Assembly: GCF_963678635.1 (NCBI RefSeq)
Contig: NC_087069.1
Location: forward strand, 49,371,892-49,435,891
DNA from: Symsagittifera roscoffensis
Lineage: Eukaryota > Xenacoelomorpha > Acoela > Convolutidae
Direction of reading: 5' to 3'
DNA length: 64,000 nucleotides
A program made the position numbers and the translations under genes. A model generated the notes under the pieces. That model made no database searches, was not told the DNA's origin, and worked only from the letters and a program-made list of their open reading frames with translations. Shown one piece after another: positions 36,701 through 49,306 of the stretch. Every line of letters begins with the position of its first letter. Within the stretch, counting starts at the first letter, position 1.

Positions 36701-39700
36701 CGGAATGTGTAAAAGGTTAGTTATTGTTCTACTAATTATAGGTTGGATGGGCGTGTTCCGTGTTTTTAGCAAATCAGTTAAAAAATGAAAAATGATGGTT
36801 CCAAACTTAGAGTACTATAGCATGTTACTTGTGGACCAAGTCGCCAAAACAAATCGCCAAAAATTTGGTTCAGTTTTTTTTGCCATACGTTTTGTACACA
36901 AGTTCAGCTTCCAAGAGTTTTTCAAAATTAACTACAATATTTTTTCCCCGCTTATAAAGTTTTATACCTGAAATATTACAAGTTCTGGAAAACAATGCGC
37001 CTGAAGAGCTGTCTATGGAGAATAATGCAATTTAGCTGTCAAAAAAGGACAAACAAACATAATAGGTATCGTGCAAACATCTGATAAGCCAAACATGAGA
37101 AAAACTAAAAATTATTGCAAAGATCCGAAAAACAGCTTTACCGGGCCAACTTTCAAAAAGAACCACCAAGATTCAATACCCACTGTTTCGCTAAAAAGAT
37201 GCTGTATTGGCCAAATTAATACTAACTGCAAATATGATGCGAGCTTGCCAACAGAGGTCACCAACCTAAATAAAAATCAATCCCCCACACGCCATATAAG
37301 GATAGATTTTGCACCTAATCAATAATGGCAAATAAGCTTCTTTCAACCAATTTGGAACGATTTATAAGGCTGAATAACTCTCCGCTTACGCGTTAATAGC
37401 GCGAAATATTTCGCGCGTTAATAGTCCAAAATTAGCCAAACTGGCAATGTTTAAACCCCCGTAATTTTAAGAAAATTGAACACAGGTGAAATATTTACAA
37501 ATTTGAGCTCAGGACAACAATACCTTTCGAATGATATTTAAAAATTCCGCCAAAAAAGGCTAGTTAAAAAGTCGAAATTTGTCTGATGAAAAAAAACCCC
37601 CTCGAGCACAAATATTCCGTTACTTTCGTATCGAAAGTCGAAACAACAAGTCTCTTTTTTGAACTTTTTTTAATATCAAAAGAAAGGGCGTTTGTAAAAA
37701 GCATATGATGAGTCAAAAGTACAAAAAACAATCACACACTCTGGTGTTTCTGCAATATCTGATCTAAAAATTTTATATTGGTTGCAAAAAATGATACTTT
37801 TGATCATCTTGAAACGAAAATGTGTGCGCGAGAAACAAAATCGGTACAAAATTTACGTTAAAGAACAAAAATTAAATAAGTTGACCGAATTAGTTTTAAA
37901 TCTATCATGGAAAACGCATACGACTGAAGGATTAAACCAAACATATCAGGTGCTGAAAACTGTAGACATTTTAAGAAAAGTTAGCCGCAGTGAGGAAAAA
38001 TAAACACAGAAATTACAAAAAAAATCAAAACAAGACTGCTCGTATCAAGGCGAAGTGCAGAATGTTTCGACTGCCTTTTAAGGTTAATGGAGCAGTAGTA
38101 ACTATAAAAAATCAAAAAAAAAGGAATGCATTTTTTTCTAAAATTTGAAATTTTTTTTATAAAAGTCATCCCCCCAAACGCCATAGAAGGTACAAAGAAG
38201 GATAGATTTCGCTCCTTGTAGCATATCAATTATGACAATTAAGCTTCTTTCAACCAATTTGGAACAATTTCTGAGACGGATTAACTCTCCACTCACGCGT
38301 TAATAGCGCGAAATATAACGCGCGTTAATTGTCCCAACTGGCCAAAATTGCTATCTTTAAACACCCGTAACTCTACGAAAATGATCACAGGTGAAATAAC
38401 TTTTCAAATTTGAGCTCAAGACAACAATACCTTTCGAATGATTTTAAAAAATCCATCAAAAAAGACTAGTTAAAAATTCGAAATTTGTCTGAAAACAAAA
38501 AAACCCACCCGAGCAGAAATCTTCCGTTACTTTCGTATCAAAAGTCGGAACAATAAAAACCGCTTTCAAACTGAATAAGAGCAAATTTTCCAAGATTTTG
38601 TATATGCACCAATTTGAGTAAGGTTTTTGATAGGCTACAATTAAATGACGTCAAATTACTTCTTTAACCAATATTTGTTATTATGACTTTCGATACGAAA
38701 GTAACGGAATATTTGTGCTCGGGGTGGGTATTTTTTTTCTTCAGACAAATTTCGACTTTTTATCTGGCCATTTTTGACGAATTTTTTTAATATCATTCAA
38801 AAGGAATTGTTGTCCTGAGCTCAAATTCGAAAAGATTATTTACCTGTGATCATTTTTCGTAAAGTTACGGGGATTTAAAGATTGGCATTTTGGCCAATTT
38901 GGACAATTAACGCGCGATGTATTTCGCGCTATTACCGCGTAAGCGGAGAGTTAATCCGTGTTAGAAATCGTTTCCAATTTATTGAAAATAGCTCATTTGC
39001 TATAATTGATTTGTTACAAGGAGCGAGATCGATTCTTTTGTACTTTATATAGCGTGTGGAGGGATGATTTTCATTAAAAAAATTCATATTTTAGGAAAAA
39101 AAGTTTTTTCATTTTTTGCTTCATAGAATTTTTCTATGTTATTTTTGCTCCATAGACCTTAAGAGGCAGTCGGAACATTCAGGGCCTCGCCCTGATACGA
39201 GCAGTCTTGTTGGGCTTTGAATTAGACATAGAAGGAATATTTGCGTTGTTTCTCACACTCTTATTCACAAAATGAAAATTGTTCGCTGAGTCAGAATCGG
39301 CAGTCAACAATACATTTTGATTTTCTCTCGAATGAATGAGAACCAATGCATGAAAAAAACGAAAAATTATTTAAATTCAGAGATGGGTTTTTCTGAATTT
39401 TTTATTTAAAATACCTCAAACTGTTTCAGTATTTATATCAATTGAAAGTCGTTTTTAAAAAACTGGGAAAAAAACGATTAATAATTACCGGATTTTTGCA
39501 GTGTGCTTAGCTTAAAAAGTCTAATGTCGGATCTATCGTTTACTCGATGGCTGTCACTTCCGTTACGAGTTTCCGTCCATTTTTTGGTCTTTGAAAATTG
39601 ATCACAAAAATACAGCCAATTTTTGTAATTAAAGTTAGAAGCGTAAGAATTAAACTTGTCTCGAAACACATTATTGAACTGACGCAGCAGCCAAGCAAGG

Positions 39701-42700
39701 CGGAAACTATTGGTGTGTTATTTTTAACCTAATTTTTCAAACAGTTAATAAAATTGTTATTTATTTTTGACTAAAATACTTTCCATTCCGCCAGTATGAC
39801 TTAGGATAAAGTTCTGAATCAAAATCAGGCTTTTTTCCTGAACGAGTATTTTTTAAATGTCTCAGTTCCGCTGTTCGCTTTTGTCCAGAAAACTAATGTG
39901 GTAAACATGATGCAGTCCAAATTTTCGAGGCTATGATAGACGCAAAATTTAAGATGAAGTCAGAGCTTGGAATAACGTGTCTTTGTAACCTGTTTTTTTC
40001 CTATAAGTAACTAAAGATGACGTTCTTGAATCTGTATCGTAACCACTGTGCTATCAATTTGCTGAGATACATTATTTTTTAGGCGTTTGCCAAAGAGGCG
40101 GATTTTTAAATCCCAACCAATTTGACAAGAGTAAAGTTTAGCCCCCTTTTTTTCACAATGGCTGTCCTTTCAAGGGCTACCGTCCGATGCTGCAGGCCAA
40201 TGCCGTTTGCGGTGTAAATTTTGCAGTTTCGATGAAATAAAATAGTACACCCAGGAGGGCTGAAGTAAAATCTTTGGAATAGTCCTATAAATTATTAACA
40301 ATGATTTCAGCCATCTTTTCTATCAAAAGTGGATATCGAACAAGAGGTATTTGCCCGCACTGGAATTCCATGGATAATAATCGATTATATTGTCATTTCA
40401 ATGTCAATATCTATGAAATTACAAAAAAAAATCGATTATAATCCATCAAAAACGGACTATAATCCATTAATTTGTATATCATTATAATCCATTATAATCG
40501 ATTATAATCGATTATAATCCATTAAAAATATTTCCTATATTTCTTATATTTTTATGCCAATATAATCCCTTATAATCGGTTATAATCAATTATAATGGAT
40601 TTTTTCGATAGATTAGTCATGAAATTTACAAATTTTTTCAAAGTTATCGCATTTACTGTTTAGTGCAGTTGTTACGTATTAGGTTTCATAAATGTTACAT
40701 TTCTCTTTTCATTTTTTATAATTTTTGTCTTATATACTCCGTTTACCCCCCCCCCCCCCCACTTTCTGAAGTCATTGTCATAAAAAACGCTAACAACAAT
40801 TTTAAGCTCACTCTAATTTTACTGTAAATTTAATTTTACAGTATGCGATCATTTGGTTAAAGGTTTTTTTTGCGATTTCTACTACTGTTGCGAGAGTTTA
40901 ACGCAGCTCTCAGGGGCTATATATAGTATAACAAAAAAATTCCACAAATCGAATGTTTCTTAATTCTGTTTTTGGTTGTCAGACTAAATTAAGTCTTGAG
41001 TTTTCTTGAATCACGCTACAGATTTTTATAAGAATCAACTGAAAAAAAGTAAATACTATTTTCATACTATTTTTAGGCCAAGGAAATAAAATGAAAAGCA
41101 TTTTTTTCCTAGTACGAAATTATATGATCGGCATTCTGGATCCAGTAAAATCACCAAATGTTCACAAGTAACTTCGAATTTTATAAGCAAACGAATTTGT
41201 TTCTGAAGATACTATTTTTTTAATCCATTACACAGCCCAAAGATTTGATTCTATTTTCGTTACTTTGTTGAAATTGAGTTTACAAAAATCGAGAACGTTC
41301 TTGCGAGAAAACAAAAAATCTGACCCATAAAGTGTGACTCAGTGTTTTTCACTGCTCGCAAACTACTGGCTGACTGTTTTTTTCGTGTTTTGTTTTCATC
41401 TTCTTGGTCGGTCAAAAACTAAGTTATTTGAAAATCTATACAAATTTTTTTCTTGTTGAAAAGAACAAAAAAAATTTTGATGAAGAACTGAGAATCATTA
41501 CCAGAACAGAAACTCTGAGGAGAATCTATAATAAACATGAGAACAAAAATAATTTGCATCTATTTGATTCGTTCACTGATTTGAAGTAGTCAAAATGATC
41601 TGTAAAAAATTGGCTATGTATTTCATATCAAAAAGTTTGCAATTGATTGTGTTTTTCCGCATAATTGACAGCTTGTAATTTCCCTGTTTTACTGTGTATA
41701 TTTAGAGCAGATTTCACAACCAATAAAATTTTGTTTGTATTCCACATCGTTTTCTGGGTAATTGAACCTGATTTGACAGACCCGAAATAGAAAACTTCAT
41801 TTTTTTTTGTTCGGTTTATCTGGTTATTTCAAAACAACTTTTTAAATCTTGCTTAACCCAAAATACGACGAGCTTTGTGAAAACCGTAGAAAACAGCGTG
41901 CCAAAAAACTTACCCAAAAGGATTATTGGAACTCGGATTTTTTCTGCCACTGCAATCAATTAACTAGAGACGTAATTCTTGCTTAACGTAATTTCAGGCA
42001 ACTTTCATTCTAGATTCACACTTTTAGAGAATGGTGCAAAACCTGAAACAAAGGAATCTTAAGGAAGTGGAGTTATTTTTATTGCGGTTGTTCATTTTTT
42101 TCTGTTGTAGCCTATCATTTTCAAATCTAGAAATCACAAAACTTAGTTTTGAGAAATGAGTTTAGAAACGTTTTTCAATATCGCCAAAAATGACTTTCCA
42201 ACTCCTTAGTTCTCGTATCATTTTTTCAGATTTACCTACTTACACAAGAATTAACCATTATGTAATCTCAATCAAATACAAAATCGTTATTGACATACTA
42301 CAACGGGTAACTTAGAGAAAAAAATGTCTAAAAATTCATTTTTTCGAGATATTTCCTTGATGTGAAGATCAAAGCTGCATTAAAAATAGCTAAAATTTTT
42401 AAAAATGTAAGCAACTCAGTAGCGGATTTAGGGAAAGGGACAGAGGGGGGGGTGGTTGGCGAAGTCGATCCTGTTTTTTGGAAGTAATTTTTTGCCGATT
42501 TTACATGGTAGATGGTAAATTCAATAAGGTGGATTGCTTTTCGCTGACGCATTTTTTTCCTGCAATTTTGCTGATTTTTGTGTTTACTCTTCTGTTTTAG
42601 CGGGACTGAATAAAAATATCTTTTATTTTCAAGCCAAAACTTATAAGTATACATTCTTTGAAAATGTATGTTTACAATATAGTTCGGCTTGGGAGAATAC

Positions 42701-45700
42701 CAAAAAGGCATCAGCATATCGTGTGGCATATCCATGAGCAAATTCCATTCGTCTACTTTTCAAACTAAGATCATATAGACAAAAGGACCGCAAAATTGCT
42801 TCAAAAATCTAATACGACCGACCAAATCGCTGCTAGTCGGGGCATACATGGGTCTTTCTACCTATCACTAAGGCTTTCCTATTTTCATTCTATAGATAAT
42901 TAATCAATGATCTACTCGTAAATATCTTTATTATTTGTAAAATATAAATTCATAGGCGAGAATAAAATCATCTTCTTAAGATTATAAAATATCATGAACA
43001 GCAAGTATTTTATTGGGTTGGATTTTATTTTTTTGCTGAGGTGTTTGACATTTATCTATTTTTGTTCAATATTGGTTAAAGAGCTGGGAGGAGCTGAAAG
43101 TTAACCTTTAGAAAGCTCTTATAAGCAAAAGAGAGCGGTGAGCAAAAAAACTAACCTTTCTAATCAAACGTAGTCTTTTTGTTCAGAAATGCAGATCTTG
43201 GAGTGGATCCACTCGAAATCGCCGAAGTTGTATCTGATTGCATTCACCAACTGGGACTGCATAGATTCAAAGACTAAAGCGAACGAATGGTTCTTCACAC
43301 AACAGAACTCAGGTAATTTTGCTTAGAAAAAAAATCACAAGAGCATGATTAAACTGGGACTGGGAAATTGTTCAGCCTTTCAGTTTAGTTATCCACAACT
43401 GAATGATTAAACTCTGAATTTGTTCAGCGTTTTACGGAGATCATATGTTGTTCCGCCTGTTAATACTTTTTTTCATGGATTTTTTTAAAAATTTTTACCG
43501 GGGTATGCAAGGCCTCCTCGCCATCAAGCAACGAGCACTGATGTTGATAGTCTTCGAATAAGTGAATTTTAGGCGTTGAAGTGGATATATGACCTCATAA
43601 CTTAACAGATCAATTTATTTTGAATATATACAATTAAAACCATGAAAGATATTCACAAAAGTACGACAACGGTTATTCATTTGAAATGAAAAAAAAAACA
43701 ACAACGTTAACGAGTCAACAATGGAGATAGTCAGTTTCAACAGTTTTTATCGTACTTTTTAATCTTTGAAGCTAAACAGTTTTGTATTTTGAAGAGACTA
43801 ACATAACATTTATTGTTGTTATGATTTAGAGTTACATCCTTGCATAACTTCAGGTACCTCCGCTTCTGAATTAAAAAATATGTTTTTTAAGTTTTTACAA
43901 ATTTCCGCTAGCATAAATTCAATATCCCTTCAAATCAATTTTTGCACTCATCATATAAAATTATTTTGGGTAGTCTTTTTCATAAAATGGTGCACCTTGT
44001 TCATTCTCGAACTTTGAGAACAAAAATAAATAGCCTCACACAAGATTGGTAAAAGACCCCATTTTGAATTGTTCAGGAAGTTTTGAAGTTATTTTCAGAT
44101 CCTTTTCCTTACTACATCAGAAGAAGGAAAGCAGCGTTTGATGAAACCACTCAGAATCTGACGGCATCTCTCAACCCCTTCTTCCCACACATTCTGGCCA
44201 TACAGGGGGGCGTCAGGGGTCAACTGGCTCAAGAGTTAGAGGTCAGTAGGAATTTATAATAAATATATTAAATAAATTAATATTCAATAAATGCAAACCA
44301 ATATACTAGGGGAGAACGTCAAAGGCGTTACGACTGTCATGTGACGCGTCAATTTGAGGCCTTATTTGAGTTAGATAAAAGAAAAAATTGAGAGAAAAGG
44401 TGGTCCCCCCTAAGCTACTGCAACAAGTTATGACTATAACTAGCATCGAGCTAAGTAGTTGCGCGAACCAATCACGTTAAACTTTAGACAGCGTGACGAT
44501 CATACAATGTACTGTCGTCAAAAACTGTTCTAAGAAAGAGCCCCTTCGGACTCTTGTCACCCCTCCCCTAGTGGTTAAACATCAACACAGAAAAAACAAA
44601 AAAAAATCCGCGGTTATTGTTCAACTATTTCGGTAGCGCCATCTCCGTCTCAGTCGTGAAAGTCTGGAATGGCCATTTTTCAGTCGCGAAAGTCAGGAAC
44701 TGCCAAGCTTCGTTCGCGAAATTCTGGAAAAGCCAAAAATTTGTCGCGAAACCCTGGCAAGGAGTCACCGGCCTCGACCCGGGTAATCACGAGAGTTACA
44801 AATCCAGTTTCTTCAGCCAAACAACTTTTTAAAAAGCAAACGAGAAGAATTCAAGTTTGTTTGAATTCTTTTTTTTATTTTTTATTTTTTTTTCCATTTT
44901 TTACTTTCATCTAATTTTTTGCGGGTGTGGTACAAAGAGATCCAAAGATTGTTAGAGCAAATTATCAGCACATTTATAAGCTTAATTATTATATTTTTGA
45001 AACTTTTACTACTCAAAATGAATAGTAATGAAGAGTAACTCTCTTGAGTATTCACGCTGAATTCGATATTTTAAAATATATCATCCAATTCGTATTGACT
45101 TTTGTGGTAGCTCGCTTTGCGTGATGCGTTTTTTTGCTTGATAAACACGTGATTGATTAGTTCCTCAACTTCTTCACAGTTCGTGGTCTGAACAAAAATA
45201 CGGAAAGGTTTTTCTTTAAAAAGGTTATCTTTTTTTAACGCATTCATTGTTTTCACTGATCTAATGCTCGCCCTTTCTAACCCGGTTGACAAAAAGTTGT
45301 TCTCTCGTCCAATTTATCTCATAATAAACTTAGAATTTTTTTTTTTACAAAACTAAGCTTTAAGAATGTTACGTGATATGGTTTCTTTCTTGTAAAAAGT
45401 TGTAAGATAGTGACCTTTCTTTCAAGACTTTTTTAAGATGGGAGCTTTTCCTCAAAAATTTTTCTCAAGTACTATAACAGAAACTCGTGGTTCAAATGTC
45501 TCGTGTCAGCTATGGGCTCCCTAAAACAGTTCTAAGAATTTAAAATTCGGTTTTGGTTGAATTCATAGAAATTTTACCGGTCATTAACTTAAAATTAATT
45601 TTTTTTTGAAAAACTACACCCATAATCTTTTTAGGTCAGATCGACTACCGAAGAATTCCTATCAAAAGCGTTTGAGTCGGAAGACCCCAACAAAGACAGC

Positions 45701-48700
45701 AATAAAAACAACAAAAACAACAAGAGTAACCCGGGAATGGGTATTCCAACTGTACAGATCCTAATCGGGGGTCATTTGAGTGACCTGGCGAGGGTGGCCA
45801 AATCAGTGGCATGTCAGACACCTGTAGTCATATGTCAAGGTAAGTCATGCCTTGGGTTGGTCTCCATACACAAAAATGCAGGTAATACAATTCCATACAA
45901 AATTTTGCTTGCCATAAAACTTAACGTAGAGTTTTTGTCAAACAAATCCACACAAAAAAACTTGTCATACAACTCGGTACACCCATGCTGACCAAAAATG
46001 CTTGTCAGACAATTTTCTTATATGGAAAGAACTTAAAGATTTTTACAATTCAATAGGTACAGAAAATTGTAAGTGAACTCTACGGCAAGCATTTTTTCGT
46101 AAATGAAAATTAGATGACAAGCATTTTTCCATATATCAAAAAACTATTATTCATCGGGTTTTGCTGAGCAGTTTTGTTTTTTGTCTAAAAGCACAATATC
46201 CAGGGGTTTTATAACACAAGAATCATCCATGGTTGAAGGGAAGAATTTCACCGATACTCAGCCTTGAGTTAAAACCGTGAGGTATTTTTTCACAGATCAC
46301 TCGGAAGTATGTACAAAAGCCTCAAATTGATATGGCTAGAAAAAAATTTCAGCAAACAATTTTTAGTCGGAATTCGTGGCCTGATTTCTTAGACATATTG
46401 AACTGTATCTTATAATGAAAAAACATTATAAACTTCAAGTTTAGAATCGCACAATATGTTCAGGCAATTGATTTGTGTGGTATGAAAAATTCAGCCTGGA
46501 CTGCGTTATAGCCAAAATAAAAATGAATTTTTGCAAGCAAGTTTTTTTTTAGAGAAAAGCTTATTTCAACATGAAAGTGATATTGCAACTGAAAATTGAG
46601 AAAATTTTACTTGAAACTTGGATTTTTTTTACTCTGGAAAGTTTTTATGCAGCACTGTAAAAAATGCTTATCATGCAATTTCCAGATACTTCTTGGAAAT
46701 TGTACGATGATCATTTTTTCCATACACTCTGTGTATGAAAATGTAAGAAAAGCATTTTTCTTTCATGGAATTTACGGTAGGTGTTTTTGAGATGTCAACC
46801 CGGGAATTTAGTTTCTTCCCGCACCAGTGTTTCAAGATTATTAACCGATCATAATAGATTCAAATCGTCAGACTCCAACAAAACTTTAAAAAAATTAGTT
46901 AGAACCAATTCAAATTGTGTTGTTATCTAAATTTTTGCCTCAGAACAATAAAAAAATTAAACAGATTATAATCAATAATATTTATGCTTGCGATTAGCTA
47001 GCGTTATAAAATCGAAATTTAGACTTTTTTCGGGTTAATGACTAGTTTATCTAAATCAGTTGAATGACGTAGGATTCTGCTAAAACATTTCATCAATCAT
47101 TGGGTGGATACTAGTTACTACTGGTCTATGCTATAACTAGAACTCAAACCATTGTCCGATATTAATTTCAACGATTTTCCGATTCCAGGCTGGTTGACTG
47201 AAACTCTGCCGGTTTAGTTGCCAAATCCTGAAGTCTACTTTACATACGCTATTTTTATAGCTATCGTGGATCTCGTGTGGACATTACTTGCAATTTTTCC
47301 AAAATAATTTACTTGATGATATTTTTCGTTTGAAAGTCAGCTAATAAAGGTCGGCGGTTTTAATTCAGTCGGATTTTTTCCTCACCAATTGAATATCTGA
47401 CCTTTCTTTGTTATCTATAATTTTCTGTCGCCAATTTTCGGATGCCCATGGTTAACCTCAGTAGAACCAGTTGGGAAAATTTCAAAAATTGTTTACTCAA
47501 GAAATAAATATATTTTTTAAAACTTTTTTTCGTTCTCCACTTTTCTTCCTTTACTTTTTTTGTACTTTTTTTTCGTTTTCATTTTATCAATTTTGTTTTG
47601 AAACAGATGATTTTATAAATTCGACTTGAAAAAGTAGAGATGAATCGATCTAATTTTTAAATGTGAATGAAAAGATGCCGGAAGTTCAGTTTGCCAAAAT
47701 TGTCTAAAGAGTCAGCTTGCCGAAGCTTAGTTGATTGATTACTTGATTGATATCATCGTTTCTGACGTCCTTTGTGTGTTCCAGGGTCTTAAATGTTTCT
47801 TTTTCCTCCTTTCTTGTAGCGGGCATCCAGCCTGGCCTCGTAGCTTTTCATATCTTCCAGGTAACTGACAGGCTGCCATTGTTGTTCCGTAATGAAATCT
47901 TTGTCTTCGACCGGACGAAAATTCGTTCACACATTACGTCAGTTCTGTCATTCATAAACAACATCATATTCCTCTTTCTGGAAATTGTCCAAGACGTCGA
48001 ATAGTTCCGTAGCACACATATCGGCCAAATTTTCTTGATTGAGGAATTAGATTGAGTTGAGATTTGAGAAATGAAGACCACAGTATAGAAAGTGGAGAAC
48101 TTCTTGAAGCCAATTTAATCAAATTAAATTTAGACCCCAAATTGTTTGATTTACATGTGTTTATGAATAACCGCATCCAAACTTTGAGGCCATAACTTTT
48201 CCCTCCTGGGCCGCGATCCCAAACCCCCCCCCCCAACCCCGATGGAGGTTACCGATTTATTTATCGACTGAGGCCGGTCGAACACATGTCAGATTTCGAC
48301 CGAAAATCCATAGTTGAGAAGGCCTTATAGTCGAACTCAAATTTGAAATATAAAGTCGAGTCGGTCGAAACATAAAGTCGAACACAAAGTCGAAACATAA
48401 AATCAAACAAATTTGCAACACAGTCGAAATCAAAGTCGACACAAAGTCGAGTCGGTCGAAACAAAGTCGAACAAAATTAAAGTTTCGCCAAGAATTTAAT
48501 TTACTGTCGGAGGTTTTTGCTTGCAAATTTGTAAAATAATTGGAATTAGCAAAATAAACCAGCAAGAAACCAGCAATTCAAGTTGCAATATATGAATGTT
48601 TACTGTGCAGTTAGCTAGAACAGCATATTTGCTGATCATATACAGGACCGCCAGGAGAAGGCCTACACATCCTCCCAAGGTAAAACCTAAGCAACATGTT

Positions 48701-49272
48701 TGGGGCAACAATTGAAAAAATCGTTAACAGAAAAAGCTACAAGTATTTATACATACATACATACCTACATTAGAACATACATTCACGATACAGGCATATA
48801 ATCATACATGCTTTTATGCATACATTCATTCATGCATAAATAAATACATGTATACTTGAACACATGCATAATCGCATACATACATACATACATACATACA
48901 TACATACATACATACATACATACATACATACATACATACATACATACATACATACATACATACATACATACATACATACATACATACATACATACATACA
49001 TACATACATACATACATACATACATACATACATACATACATACATACATACATACATACATACATACATACATACATACATACATACATACATACATACA
49101 TACATACATACATACATACATACATACATACATACATACATACATACATACATACATACATACATACATACATACATACATACATACATACATACATACA
49201 TACATACATACATACATACATACATACATACATACATACATACATACATACATACATACATACATACATACA

Positions 49273-49306
<34 letters not shown>

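Noticed and set aside
42328-42741. 137-codon minus frame in TRPM intron 3
   Set aside because: Composition follows the AT-rich intron with a G-rich repeat edge; no conserved pattern and no splicing support.
45071-45292. 73-codon minus frame in TRPM intron 5
   Set aside because: Charged and somewhat protein-like, but no splice signals, no start context, and no family recognised.
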